A DNA stretch of 64,000 nucleotides from Oscillospiraceae bacterium (GCA_902798545.1 CADBWQ010000008.1:89509-153508); one strand, 5' to 3'. Positions 46,850-56,093 are shown, counted from the first letter of the stretch. Program-made: numbers and translations. Notes: generated by a model from the sequence alone, not told the origin.

Positions 46850-47533
46850 TCAGAAAAAACGGTTCAGAGATGAAGGGTCATTTCCCAGCAGATGGAAATG
46901 GTTCTTTCGGAAGATGACAATCCCCTCCCGATGCATCTTTCCCAGTTCCTTCGACAGACTGGTCCGTTCCAGATTCAGGTAGTCCGCCAGCTGTTGACGG
47001 TTAAAAGGAATATCAAATTCCGCGGAATGTTTCTGCAGAGAGACAGTATTCAGATAAGCAAGGATCCTTCCTCTGGCGCTCTTCGGTGCGGTGTGAAAGC
47101 TCCGGCCAGTGAGCGCCAGATTCTTATGTGCGGAGATGCGCAGCATGTTGCGCGTCAGCTTCTCCTTCCATGACGCCGGCATTGGATCGCCGAAAATACA
47201 GGAGACATCGAGAAAGAGAATACAGCAGTCCTCATTGGCCCGGACATCGACCAGCATGACCTCACCGGGGAGCAGCGCGTATGTCTCGGCGAAGAATTCT
47301 CCTGCTTTAACATGGCTTAGGATGGTGCAGTTTCCCCAGACGTCGTTGTTCTCAATGGTGACGCTCCCGGAGAGAACCAGGCCCATCCGGTCTGTCCGAT
47401 CTCCGGCGTAGAGAATGACAGCGCCCTTTCCATAGGCCTTTTCCTGTGCTTTCAACGCAGTAAGACAGGAGGATATCTCCTCACCGGACATGTCCTGAAA
47501 CAGAACAACGGGATGCAGCAGCTGCAGTTTCAT
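46850..47533 (-). CDS. Crp/Fnr-family transcriptional regulator
   Basis: A 227-residue regulator. A cNMP-type beta-roll fills about residues 15-130, with LVLSGSVTIENNDVWG visible. The C-terminal winged HTH includes FNRQQLADYLNLERTSLSKEL. The N-terminal Cys cluster of Fnr is absent, so sensing is not by an Fnr-type iron-sulfur centre. The start at 47533 has AGGAG upstream; the longer open frame to 47980 runs through the divergent ferredoxin gene. Its probable operator is the 18-bp palindrome just upstream. Confidence 0.9.
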   Translation of the reverse strand: MKLQLLHPVVLFQDMSGEEISSCLTALKAQEKAYGKGAVILYAGDRTDRMGLVLSGSVTIENNDVWGNCTILSHVKAGEFFAETYALLPGEVMLVDVRANEDCCILFLDVSCIFGDPMPASWKEKLTRNMLRISAHKNLALTGRSFHTAPKSARGRILAYLNTVSLQKHSAEFDIPFNRQQLADYLNLERTSLSKELGKMHREGIVIFRKNHFHLLGNDPSSLNRFF

Positions 47534-47557
47534 GGTTCTTTCTCCTAAAAAATAAAA

Positions 47558-47575
47558 ATGTGGTTCAAACCACAT
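47558..47575. promoter_or_regulatory. Crp/Fnr-type operator palindrome
   Basis: The perfect inverted repeat ATGTGGTTCAAACCACAT lies between the divergent regulator and ferredoxin genes. Its centre (47566.5) is about 41.5 bases before the expected ferredoxin transcription start, the class II activator position. It is 24 bases from the regulator's own start codon, where binding would favour autorepression. Confidence 0.75.
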
Positions 47576-47601
47576 ACATGATGACCTGATTTTACTATAA
47601 T
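47573..47601 (+). promoter_or_regulatory. Activator-dependent promoter of the ferredoxin gene
   Basis: A perfect TATAAT (47596-47601) has no recognisable -35 hexamer 17 bases upstream (CATACA). The operator palindrome overlaps the -35 place, as expected for a promoter that needs a class II activator. Confidence 0.6.
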
Positions 47602-47632
47602 GATCCCGGAAATACAAGAGGAGGTACAGAAA

Positions 47633-48406
47633 ATGGTAAGGAAGATCATCCATATTGATGAAGAAAAATGTAACGGCTGCGGTCTCTGCGCCAGGGCCTG
47701 CCACGAAGGTGCGATTGATATCATCGACGGAAAGGCGAAGCTGATGCGGGAGCACTTCTGCGACGGCTTCGGCGACTGTCTGCCAAACTGTCCCACCGGT
47801 GCCATCACCTTTGAGGAGCGGGAAGCCCCGGCCTATGACGCCGAAGCGGTAAAGGAGAGCCAGCGGAAGAAGGCGGAGGAGAAGGCCATGAGCGTACACG
47901 AGCAGAAGATGATGGCTCAGATGGCACAGCACGCTGCGGGACATGGCTGCCCAGGTTCCCGCTTTATGGCTTTGAAGCACAGCGGAGAGAACGCGGAGGA
48001 GCAGGTTACATCTGCAGCGGCGACAGGTGAAAGGCCCGTCTCACGACTGGCCCAATGGCCCTGCCAGATCAAGCTTCTCCCGACGAAGGCCCCCTTCTAT
48101 GACGGGGCAAAGCTCCTGATCGCGGCGGACTGCACTGCCTATGCCTATGCCAACATGCATGAGGACTTCATGAAGGGAAAAATTACGCTGATCGGCTGTC
48201 CAAAGCTGGACGACGTGGACTACAGCGAAAAACTCACCGAGATCATTTCCGCAAATGACATCAGAGGCGTCACGATTGTCAGAATGGAGGTACCCTGCTG
48301 CGGCGGGCTGCAGCGGGCCGCCGAAACTGCCCTGCGCAACAGCGGAAAGTTCATTCCCTGGCAGGTTGTGACCATCTCTCGCGACGGCAGAATCATTGAC
48401 GACTGA
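47633..48406 (+). CDS. 4Fe-4S ferredoxin with Cys-rich C-terminal domain
   Basis: A 257-residue iron-sulfur protein. CNGCGLCARAC (Cys 13-23) and CDGFGDCLPNCPTGAI carry two clusters. A charged linker leads to a second domain with cysteines in QWPCQ, ADCTAYA, GCPKLDD and VPCCGGL, suggesting another metal site. Similar proteins accompany Crp/Fnr regulators and hybrid-cluster protein (hcp) in clostridia; no hcp is in this window. The ATG has GGAGG upstream. Confidence 0.85.
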   Translation: MVRKIIHIDEEKCNGCGLCARACHEGAIDIIDGKAKLMREHFCDGFGDCLPNCPTGAITFEEREAPAYDAEAVKESQRKKAEEKAMSVHEQKMMAQMAQHAAGHGCPGSRFMALKHSGENAEEQVTSAAATGERPVSRLAQWPCQIKLLPTKAPFYDGAKLLIAADCTAYAYANMHEDFMKGKITLIGCPKLDDVDYSEKLTEIISANDIRGVTIVRMEVPCCGGLQRAAETALRNSGKFIPWQVVTISRDGRIIDD

Positions 48407-48418
48407 ATACGATAAGGC

Positions 48419-48459
48419 AAGCAGAGCACCCACCGGTGATGCCGGTGGGTGCTCTGCTT
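48419..48459 (+). terminator. Strong hairpin after the ferredoxin gene
   Basis: An 18-bp perfect stem centred on a TGATG loop, containing GAGCACCCACCGG and its complement. The T tail is poor, but stem strength and position support termination. Confidence 0.75.
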
Positions 48460-48495
48460 CGAAGCAATGTATTCAGCTCTCGTGAGAAAAAGAGA

Positions 48496-48523
48496 TTGAC
48501 AGTAACCCGCACTGTTTTATAAT
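48496..48523 (+). promoter_or_regulatory. Promoter of the GH31 glucosidase gene
   Basis: TTGACA (48496-48501), a 16-base spacer and TATAAT (48518-48523), a full consensus match. The leader is about 87 bases long and contains a small GCTGCC / GGCAGC hairpin. Confidence 0.8.
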
Positions 48524-48616
48524 ATGTGGTCGGCAATGCTTTGGGATTAGTTGTTTCTATCGCTTTACTGCTGCCGTGGCAGCCTCTCATAGCTAAGGTA
48601 CAGAAGGGAAGTTCTA

Positions 48617-51115
48617 ATGGATATTTGCAGAAAGGTTACCGGACTTGACAACCTGGCAGGAGCAGCGCTCGTCCATACCAACAGCTGTGACGTCAAAATC
48701 ATTTTCGTCACCGACGAGATCGTACGGGTGCGGGCCTCCTTCGATCATGAACTCGCGGAGGAATCCTATGTCCTCATGACGACGGCGTGGGAAGACCGTC
48801 TCGATCCCCTCTTTGAAGGTCAGCGCACACGGGTAAACCCCGTGGAACCGAAAATCATCGAAGGGGAGAAAACCATCGCCTTTGAAAGCAAGGCACTGCG
48901 TCTGGAACTGGATCGGGACCCGATCTGTATCCGCCTGTACGACGCAGACAGGACGGAACTTTACTCCACCCTTTCCGGAAGCCCCTTTATCCTCGACACC
49001 AACAAGCGCGTTACCGTCTACAGCCGCATGGAAGAGGATGACTGTTTCTATGGGTTCGGCGAAAAAGGCGGCTTGCTGAATAAAAACAAAGCCTTTCTGC
49101 GTGAGCGGGCAACCGACGCCATGGGCTATGACGCAGAGCTCACGGACACACTCTACAAACACATCCCCTTCTATATCCGGCTCAACCGTACAAGCAAAAA
49201 GGCGGTAGGACTGTTCTATCACAATTTTTACGAATCCGTGTTCAATATGGGGAAAGAAAAATCCAACTACTGGCCACGGTACACCTACTGGCAGGCTGAC
49301 GGGGGAGATATCGACCTGTTTCTGCTGGGCGGCAATACCCTGAAGCGAATTATAGACAACTATACGCTGCTCACAGGCCGTCCCGCGCTGCTGCCGAAAC
49401 GTGCGCTGGGCTATCAGGGCTCCAGCATGTACTATCCCGAATTGGAGAAGGACAGCGACGAGGCGGTTCTGGACTTCATCGACACCATCAAGGACGAGGG
49501 CTTCCCGATCGACGGGTTCCATCTCTCCTCCGGCTATACCAGCGTGAACGGAAAGCGCTGTGTTTTCACCTGGAATACCGAGCGTTTCAAGGATCCCCGC
49601 GCCTACTTCGCGGCTATGAATGAAAAGGGAGCTCAGAACGTGCCGAACGTCAAGCCCGGCATCCTTCTCTGTCACCCCCGGTTCGACGAGTTCAACAGGA
49701 AGAATGTCTTCGTCAGGGACAGCGAGAACCCGGACACCTATGCGGTCGGCTCCTGGTGGGGCGGCGACGGCGCCTTCTGGGACTTCACCAAGCCGGAAGC
49801 ACGCAGCGCCTGGAAAGATTATCTCATCGAAAATGTCATTGATATGGGTACGGACTCCATCTGGAACGACAACTGCGAGTACGACAGCCTGCTCGACAAG
49901 GACGCCAGGGTGGACTTTGACGGAAAGGGCGGCACCATCGGACAGTTGAAGCCCCTCATGTGCACTATTATGTGCCGTCTTGCAAACGAGGCAGTAGAAG
50001 AGCATAACCCGGATGCGCGGCCTTATGTGGTCTGCCGCAGCGGCAGTTCAGGGATTCAGAAATACGCCCAAACCTGGTGCGGGGATAACTATACCAGCTG
50101 GAAGAGCCTGCAGTACAACATTCCCATCATAACCGGCATGAGCCTCTCCGGGCAGCCAAACGAAGGTGCGGATATCGGTGGCTTTGCAGGACCTGCACCG
50201 AACGAGGAGCTCTTTGTCCGCTGGGTGCAGAACGGTATCTTCCAGCCGCGTTTTTCCATCCACTCCGCCTCCAACGACAACACCGTCACCGAACCCTGGA
50301 TGTTCCGTGACGCCACACCCCTGATCCGCGACGCGATTCTCCTGCGCTACCGCATGACACCCTATCTCTACTCCGCCGAGTATGAGGCGAGCCAGACCGG
50401 CGCGCCAATTATGCGGGCTCTGGTGTATGAATTTCAGAATGACGAGAAGGTCTATGATGAGAGCTTTGAGTTTCTTTTCGGACGCGACCTTCTGGTGGCA
50501 AATGTCATAGAGCCGGGCGCGCAGACTCGCAAAGTCTATCTCCCTGCCGGCTGCAGATGGTATGACTGGAACGACAAGTTCCGCTGCTACGAGGGCGGGC
50601 AGAACGTTGAGGTTCCGGTCGGTCTCTCAACAATTCCCATGTTTATCCGGGAAGGAGCGATCATCCCAATGGCGGACAACCAGCTCATGAGTATGGAGCG
50701 CGACCACACCACCGCGCTGCATCTGATCCTCGCACCGGATGCTAAAACACACAGCTACACACTCTTTGATGACGACGGTGTTTCTAACAACTTCCGCAAG
50801 GGAGGCTTCCGCAAGACGGAGATCAGCATGAGCGGCGAAAGTGTCATGAGGGTCAATTTCAAGGCTGAGGGAAACTATACCGATTTCGTTGAAACCGTCA
50901 CGGTTGAGATTATCCACAAAAACAGCAGTCCATTCTGGGTGATGCTGGGTGATCGGAAACTGAAGCACTATCTCAATCGTCGCCAATTCGACGAAAACTC
51001 TGAGGGCTGGTACTACAGCCAGTCCAAACGCGCTGTGCTGGTCAAGTACGCAAATCCCAAGAAGGATGTGTCCCTCACGGTGAGCTTTGAAAACTTTGAT
51101 CTGATTGGAATGTAA
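48617..51115 (+). CDS. Glycoside hydrolase family 31 (alpha-glucosidase type)
   Basis: An 832-residue cytosolic glycosidase with no signal peptide. The N-terminal galactose-mutarotase-like domain is followed by the barrel. DSIWNDNCEYD holds the predicted nucleophile Asp in place of the usual WxDMNE. VCRSGSSGIQKYAQTWCGDN carries the acid/base region. The altered nucleophile motif fits a GH31 subgroup other than classical maltases. It is transcribed alone from a consensus promoter. Confidence 0.88.
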   Translation: MDICRKVTGLDNLAGAALVHTNSCDVKIIFVTDEIVRVRASFDHELAEESYVLMTTAWEDRLDPLFEGQRTRVNPVEPKIIEGEKTIAFESKALRLELDRDPICIRLYDADRTELYSTLSGSPFILDTNKRVTVYSRMEEDDCFYGFGEKGGLLNKNKAFLRERATDAMGYDAELTDTLYKHIPFYIRLNRTSKKAVGLFYHNFYESVFNMGKEKSNYWPRYTYWQADGGDIDLFLLGGNTLKRIIDNYTLLTGRPALLPKRALGYQGSSMYYPELEKDSDEAVLDFIDTIKDEGFPIDGFHLSSGYTSVNGKRCVFTWNTERFKDPRAYFAAMNEKGAQNVPNVKPGILLCHPRFDEFNRKNVFVRDSENPDTYAVGSWWGGDGAFWDFTKPEARSAWKDYLIENVIDMGTDSIWNDNCEYDSLLDKDARVDFDGKGGTIGQLKPLMCTIMCRLANEAVEEHNPDARPYVVCRSGSSGIQKYAQTWCGDNYTSWKSLQYNIPIITGMSLSGQPNEGADIGGFAGPAPNEELFVRWVQNGIFQPRFSIHSASNDNTVTEPWMFRDATPLIRDAILLRYRMTPYLYSAEYEASQTGAPIMRALVYEFQNDEKVYDESFEFLFGRDLLVANVIEPGAQTRKVYLPAGCRWYDWNDKFRCYEGGQNVEVPVGLSTIPMFIREGAIIPMADNQLMSMERDHTTALHLILAPDAKTHSYTLFDDDGVSNNFRKGGFRKTEISMSGESVMRVNFKAEGNYTDFVETVTVEIIHKNSSPFWVMLGDRKLKHYLNRRQFDENSEGWYYSQSKRAVLVKYANPKKDVSLTVSFENFDLIGM

Positions 51116-51171
51116 GGGAGCCGGAAAAGCCTGTGCCAATAGGAGGATGGGATACTTTTCCAACAGCAGAT

Positions 51172-51223
51172 AAAAAGCACCAGACGGGGGCATGATTGAG
51201 AGAACCCCGTCTGGTGCTTTTTT
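51172..51223. terminator. Bidirectional terminator
   Basis: An 18-bp stem AAAAAGCACCAGACGGGG / CCCCGTCTGGTGCTTTTT with a 15-base loop between the convergent glucosidase and glycerate kinase genes. The A and T ends serve both directions. Confidence 0.92.
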
Positions 51224-51231
51224 GGTGGATA

Positions 51232-52470
51232 TCAGGATGCGTGCAGCAGGGCGACAGCGACGTCGTTGACGTTGGTCCCGGTGGGACCGGTCATGATCAG
51301 GCCGTCGATGGCCTTCAGGGCGTGATAGGCATCGTTGTCGGCAAGGACCGAATGAAGGTTCAGACCGGCTGCTCGGAGAGCAGAGAGGCTTTCGCCATCG
51401 ATGTATCCTCCCGCAGCATCCGTGGGACCGTCGGTCCCGTCACTGCCAACGGAGAAGACCGCAGCGCCGGGAAGCCCTGCGATGCCCTCACAGGCGGCAA
51501 GCGCCAGTTCCTGATTCCGCCCGCCAAGGCCTTTTCCGGTCAGGTGGACGACGGTTTCGCCTCCGGCGATAAAAGCGAGGGACTTGCCGTCGGCGACATG
51601 GCTCCTGAGAATATTTGCGAGGAAACGTCCGGCCTCCCGCGCCTCACAGGAGAGCTGGTCGGTCAGATAAACCGGTTTGTAGCCGAGCTTTTCCGCTGCA
51701 AAAGCCGCTGCAGCGCAGAGCTCGCGGACCGAGCCGTTGATGTGGGTCTCCACGTTGTGCAGTTTCTTCGGCGTCTCCTGTGCGAGCAATGCCAGCGCCT
51801 CGGAGGAGAGCTGCAGGTGATACTTTTCCACCACAGCCAATGCCTCGGCGCAGGTGCTGTGGTCGGGGTAGGCGGGGCCGCTCGCGATGCTGTCGAGGGG
51901 ATCGCCCAGAATATCGCTGAGGACAATGCTGAGGACCTTTGCCGGCTCACAGGCCAGGGCAAAGCGTCCGCCCTTCACGGCAGAGAGCCGTTTGCGGATG
52001 CGGTTCATCTCCACGATGTCGGCACCGCTGGAAAGCATCTGGCGCGTGATATCCTGCAGCTCATCGCCGGGGATCAGCGGAAGCTCAAAGAGCGCGCTGC
52101 CGCCACCGGACAGCAGAAATATTACGGTATCTTTCGCACTGAGACCCTGAACCAGGTTCAGTGCTTTTTTTGTCGCGTTGAAGCTGTTCTCATCCGGGAC
52201 GGGATGACCAGCTTCATAACAGCGCACGCCGGGGAGCTCGCCTTTCACATGGTCGTATTTCGTGATGACGACGCCATCGTCGACCTGGCCCAGCGTGTCC
52301 AGCGCAGCTTTGGCCATCTGCCAGGCGGCCTTGCCGACCGCGACGAGGAGCGTGCGTCCGTCTCCGGGCGCATAGTCCTTCAGAGCGCGCTGGACCGCGG
52401 TGTCAGGGAGAACTGCGGCCAGAGAAGTGCGGACAATCTCATCCGCGTCCCGGCGTAGCGCGGTATTCAT
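51232..52470 (-). CDS. Glycerate 2-kinase (GckA/MOFRL type)
   Basis: A 412-residue class II glycerate kinase. The N-terminal DUF4147 domain has VAVGKAAWQMAKAA and FLLSGGGSALFELP. The C-terminal MOFRL domain has IAGGETVVHLTGKGLGGRNQE and SDGTDGPTDAAGG. It makes 2-phosphoglycerate from glycerate. Its start overlaps the dehydrogenase stop by four bases, so the pair converts hydroxypyruvate to a glycolytic intermediate. Confidence 0.92.
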   Translation of the reverse strand: MNTALRRDADEIVRTSLAAVLPDTAVQRALKDYAPGDGRTLLVAVGKAAWQMAKAALDTLGQVDDGVVITKYDHVKGELPGVRCYEAGHPVPDENSFNATKKALNLVQGLSAKDTVIFLLSGGGSALFELPLIPGDELQDITRQMLSSGADIVEMNRIRKRLSAVKGGRFALACEPAKVLSIVLSDILGDPLDSIASGPAYPDHSTCAEALAVVEKYHLQLSSEALALLAQETPKKLHNVETHINGSVRELCAAAAFAAEKLGYKPVYLTDQLSCEAREAGRFLANILRSHVADGKSLAFIAGGETVVHLTGKGLGGRNQELALAACEGIAGLPGAAVFSVGSDGTDGPTDAAGGYIDGESLSALRAAGLNLHSVLADNDAYHALKAIDGLIMTGPTGTNVNDVAVALLHAS

Positions 52471-53447
52471 GAACGGGCCTCCCGGGGCTTGTTCACGACG
52501 TTGATGGGTGCGCCGTCCACATAGGACTGGAGGTTCTGGACCGAGCAGGCCATGATGCGCTCACGGGCTTCTTTCGGTGCCCAGCTGATATGCGGGGTGA
52601 TAAAGCAGTTCCTGGCCGTGAGCAGGGGATTGTCGCCCTTGATGGGCTCGGTGGATACAACATCCAGACCGGCGGCAAAAATCTTACCGCTGTTGAGCGC
52701 ATCGGCGAGGTCCTGTTCCACGACCAGCTGTCCGCGGCTGTTGTTGATAAGAATGACGCCGTCCTTCATCCTGGCGATGGATTCCTTGTTGATCATGCCC
52801 TCGGTCTCAGGAAAGAGCGGGCAGTGCAACACGACGACATCGCTGCGGGCAAGGAGGGTATCACGGTCGACATACTCGGCAATGGCTTTGCCGGCCTCGG
52901 TTTCACGGCTGCCGCTGGCAAGGACCGTCATACCAAGCGCCTTCGCGATCTTGCCGGTGGTCTGACCGATCTTGCCAAAGCCGATGATGCCCATGGTTTT
53001 GCCGGCAAGCTCAATCAGCGGATAATCCCAGAAGCACCAGTCGTCGTTATGCTCCCAGCGTCCCTCATGCACGGCCTCGGAGTGATGCGCCACATGATGG
53101 CAGATCTCCAGCAGCAGTGCGATGGCAAACTGGCCGACGGCGGCGGTGCCGTAGGTCGGGACATTGGAGACACAGATACCCTTCTCCCAGGCGTAGTTAT
53201 AGTCCACAATGTTGTAGCCGGTGGCGAGGACGGAAATATACTTCAGGTTCGGGCAGGCGTCGAAGACCGGTTTCCGAATGGGGCACTTGTTGGTAAAAAC
53301 CACTTCCGCATCACCGATGCGCTCGGCGATAACGGCGTCATTATAAGGCGTGCGGTCATAGACCGTCAGATCGCCGAAAGCGGCCAGAGATTCCCAGCTC
53401 AGATCACCGGGGTTTTCGGTGTAACCATCGAGGATAACGATTTTCAT
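52467..53447 (-). CDS. D-2-hydroxyacid dehydrogenase (hydroxypyruvate/glycerate type)
   Basis: A 326-residue NAD(P)-dependent dehydrogenase. The nucleotide fold has GIIGFGKIGQTTGK, and the catalytic residues lie in NNSRGQLV (Arg), the following Glu region and HISWAP (His). With the overlapping glycerate kinase gene it is most likely a hydroxypyruvate reductase. AAAGGAGAG precedes the ATG. Confidence 0.9.
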   Translation of the reverse strand: MKIVILDGYTENPGDLSWESLAAFGDLTVYDRTPYNDAVIAERIGDAEVVFTNKCPIRKPVFDACPNLKYISVLATGYNIVDYNYAWEKGICVSNVPTYGTAAVGQFAIALLLEICHHVAHHSEAVHEGRWEHNDDWCFWDYPLIELAGKTMGIIGFGKIGQTTGKIAKALGMTVLASGSRETEAGKAIAEYVDRDTLLARSDVVVLHCPLFPETEGMINKESIARMKDGVILINNSRGQLVVEQDLADALNSGKIFAAGLDVVSTEPIKGDNPLLTARNCFITPHISWAPKEARERIMACSVQNLQSYVDGAPINVVNKPREARS

Positions 53448-53651
53448 AGTGACATCTCTCCTTTAAGAATTTGTATACTGACAATCTTCTTATCTTATTT
53501 CATTTTGATGCTTGTCGTCATTATGTCATGCACAGGTAAAAAAGTCAATAAAGCGGAAAGATCCAATCAGATCCTTCCGCACGCTGTGTTACATCTTGGT
53601 GTTCCGCAGCGAAAGAGGCTGCAGACAGACAGAGGAAAACAACAAAGAATC

Positions 53652-53680
53652 TTGCAGAGGAGCTCAGCCTGTGCTAAAAT
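53652..53680 (+). promoter_or_regulatory. Promoter of the MFS remnant
   Basis: TTGCAG (53652-53657), a 17-base spacer and TAAAAT (53675-53680), the same hexamers as the feoAB promoter. The rest of the 53448-53726 gap holds an imperfect hairpin at 53553-53580 (GCGGAA / TTCCGC) and no gene. Confidence 0.5.
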
Positions 53681-53726
53681 GCGTAGACGTTGTAAGAAGA
53701 AAACACACGGAAAAAGAGATTGGAAC

Positions 53727-54146
53727 ATGTAAAAAACGCACTTTGCCTGGTATGTTTGCATCGGCTGTGCGCTGCTGCTGGGTGGATTCACGAGCGTCGG
53801 ATACAGCCACCTCACGGTTCATCTCAACGCCCTCGGTTATCAGCCGACGGTGACAGCGCTGGCCATCACGGTTTCGGGTGTCGCTCTGATGGCGGGGAAG
53901 ACCGGTTATGGTGTGGTCTCCGATCGCATCGGGAATTATCGCACCAACTGGCTCTTCGGTGTCATCCTGCTGATCGGTCTGACCCTGTGCTGTGCCATGG
54001 GAAATCGGCTTCCGCTGATGTTTGCAGCCATGTGCGCCTATGGCATCGGACTTGGCCTCACGACAGTGGGCCTTACGGCCTGGGTCGGAGACTGGAGCAG
54101 AGAGGACCAGTATGACGACAACACCAGGCGTTTTCAGCTGGGCTAG
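53727..54146 (+). pseudogene. Broken MFS transporter gene
   Basis: The frame ATG-TAA-AAA-ACG reads an in-frame stop as codon 2. The following 137 codons are clearly the first four transmembrane helices of an MFS transporter (THFAWYVCIGCALLLGG, with the GKTGYGVVSDRIG loop between helices 2 and 3). The frame then ends after DWSREDQYDDNTRRFQLG, where helix 5 should begin. The last two thirds are missing. Both the nonsense codon and the truncation point to a dead gene. Confidence 0.75.
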
Positions 54147-54252
54147 CCTGCATGTGGAGGACCTGCTCTTCGACACACCGATCTACCTGGTCGGCGTTGA
54201 CGGAGTAACCAGTGCGACTTTCGTCTCCTTCGGAAATTCGAATCTGGCCTGA
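54130..54252 (+). pseudogene. C-terminal fragment of an unknown gene
   Basis: In a different frame from the MFS remnant, about 40 codons read SLHVEDLLFDTPIYLVGVDG and end GNSNLA before a TGA. It is followed by a terminator. It looks like the end of another gene joined to the MFS remnant. The family is not recognised. Confidence 0.3.
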
Positions 54253-54276
54253 CGCTCAGATAATACATCAATAACA

Positions 54277-54307
54277 GAGACCCGTCGACCTGAAATTGAC
54301 GGGTCTC
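54277..54307. terminator. Terminator between gene remnants
   Basis: A 10-bp stem GAGACCCGTC / GACGGGTCTC. It sits between the plus-strand fragment and the minus-strand LysR remnant and may end both. Confidence 0.75.
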
Positions 54308-54310
54308 GTG

Positions 54311-54646
54311 CTATCCTTTTTTCAACTGACTCAGAAAGTATCGAAATGCTGCATCCCGGATGTGGTCTTTCCGGTAGATGAAAACCACATCGAGCGCGGA
54401 AAACGGGTCTTCCAGTGGATATTCCACCATAACCCCTCTTTCTATATACGGTTGGACAATAGAACGGGGGAGATATCCGCATCCGATTCCGGCACAGATG
54501 TTTGCGATCATGGCGCCGAGGGAGTTCAGAACAGTGAGTCTGTCCATATAGGGCAGAGACCTGGAAGAGAGCAGAAGCTCCAGTCTGCGGCGGAACACGC
54601 TGCCCTCAGGAAAGGTGACCAAGCATCTGGCGAAATTAGAACGATT
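54311..54646 (-). pseudogene. LysR regulator remnant, N-terminus missing
   Basis: About 110 codons match the last third of a LysR effector domain (VLNSLGAMIANICAGIGCGY, then LPRSIVQPYIERG and FRYFLSQLKKG). The HTH and most of the effector domain are absent. The frame is closed by a stop just beyond 54646. Only a TTG at 54622 could start it. I treat it as a remnant, possibly once the regulator of a neighbouring gene. Confidence 0.75.
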
Positions 54647-54660
54647 TTAATTCTGCCAGT

Positions 54661-54687
54661 ATTAAGAGAAAGGCGGCGAAGCCGTCC
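54661..54687 (-). terminator. Terminator of the AGCS symporter gene
   Basis: On the minus strand GGACGGC-TTC-GCCGCC is followed by TTTCTCTT. It lies 31 bases after the symporter stop. Confidence 0.6.
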
Positions 54688-54717
54688 ATGTGACCGCTCG
54701 TAGCAACCAACGCTCTC

Positions 54718-56058
54718 TCAGGTCTTTTCAATCTGTCTCCTGTCGTACGAGGAGAAGAAATCCTTTGCGTCTTTGACCACAATGTTGCCGAACAGAATCA
54801 GCGAGAACAGGTTGGGGATGGCCATCAGACCGTTGCAGACATCTGCTGCGTCCCAGAGGAGTTGTACGCTGATGAGCGCACCGAGGGCGCAGATCACCAT
54901 GTGCAGCACCCGGTAAATCTTTACCCTATGAGTGCCGAACAGAAAAGCAAAGGCGGATTCACCGTAGGTATACCAGCCCAGTACCGTAGACAGGCAGAAC
55001 AGAATCAGAGAAATAACGATCACGACTTGCCCAAGCCCGCCCAGATTCCACACGCCGCTGACCATGACAATCAGAGCGGTAAAGGTGCAAATGACGAAGG
55101 TATCGAAAAAGACCTCAATAATGCCGTAGAGCGCCTGCTTGACCGGTACATCCACCTTGGCCGTGGCATGCACCATGGCCGAGGAGCCGGTGCCGGCTTC
55201 GTTGGAGAAGACGCCGCGCTGCACGCCGCGTCGGATCGCGACGCCCATGGTGGCGCCCGCCACACCGCCGATCACCGCATCGCCGGTAAAGGCGGACTTC
55301 ACGATAAACCACAAAGCTTGCGGAATAAGCGTGATGTTCATGATGAGGATCACGAGCCCGAAGCCCAGATAGATCAGCGCCATGATGGGGGTCAGAAAGG
55401 TGGTCACGTCAGAAATCTTTTTGACGCCGCCGAAGATGACCAGCCCGTCGACCACCAGGATTAGAATCGCAACAATCCACGGAATCACGGTGGTGTTGCC
55501 CACAAAACCGCTGACAGCGCTGTTGATGGTGTTGACCTGCAATGCCCCGCAGGAAACAACGGAGACAAAGACCGTAAACACCGCGAAAGCGCCGCCCAGG
55601 ATCCTGGCAATGGTCTTGTGTTTCATTCCCCGGGTCAGAATATACATGACACCGCCACGGAAATTGCCGTCTTCGTCCTGTATGCGAAAATGCATGGCCA
55701 GGGCGATCTCGGCAAACTTCGTCGCCATGCCGCCCAGAGCCGCGACCCACATCCAGAAGATTGCCCCCGGCCCGCCGACGGCAATGGCGTAGGCCACACC
55801 CACGATGTTGCCGTTGCCTACACAGGAGGAAAGCGCCGTGGCCAGTGCCTTGTAGGAGCGGATCTGACCGATGCCGTCGTCCGTCTTCTTCCCGACATTG
55901 CCGACCACTTCCCGAAAGGCCGTTTTAAAGCGCGTGAATTGTACACCGCGCAGGCGGATTGTGAAGTACAAACCCACCCCGAAAAAGACCGCCAGCATGA
56001 TCGGGCCGAATAAAAAGGTCCCCAGTTCTCCCAAGATTTTTCCGATGACAGCTTCCAT
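54718..56058 (-). CDS. AGCS-family sodium:amino acid symporter
   Basis: A 446-residue membrane protein of the alanine/glycine:cation symporter family with about eleven helices. Family motifs include SSCVGNGNIVGVAYAIAVGG, PGAIFWMWVAALGGMATKF and GVFSNEAGTGSSAMVHATAK. Family members move alanine or glycine, but the leader of this gene encodes a Met/Cys-rich peptide next to a terminator, which suggests a sulfur-containing amino acid as substrate or signal. That is an inference from regulation only. Confidence 0.92.
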   Translation of the reverse strand: MEAVIGKILGELGTFLFGPIMLAVFFGVGLYFTIRLRGVQFTRFKTAFREVVGNVGKKTDDGIGQIRSYKALATALSSCVGNGNIVGVAYAIAVGGPGAIFWMWVAALGGMATKFAEIALAMHFRIQDEDGNFRGGVMYILTRGMKHKTIARILGGAFAVFTVFVSVVSCGALQVNTINSAVSGFVGNTTVIPWIVAILILVVDGLVIFGGVKKISDVTTFLTPIMALIYLGFGLVILIMNITLIPQALWFIVKSAFTGDAVIGGVAGATMGVAIRRGVQRGVFSNEAGTGSSAMVHATAKVDVPVKQALYGIIEVFFDTFVICTFTALIVMVSGVWNLGGLGQVVIVISLILFCLSTVLGWYTYGESAFAFLFGTHRVKIYRVLHMVICALGALISVQLLWDAADVCNGLMAIPNLFSLILFGNIVVKDAKDFFSSYDRRQIEKT

Positions 56059-56093
56059 TTTCTTTTCCCCTTTCCATTAAATTCCATTAAATA

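Noticed and set aside
47534-47980. N-terminal extension of the Crp/Fnr regulator to 376 codons
   Set aside because: The extension is antisense to the ferredoxin gene and crosses the operator; a good Shine-Dalgarno precedes the internal ATG at 47533.
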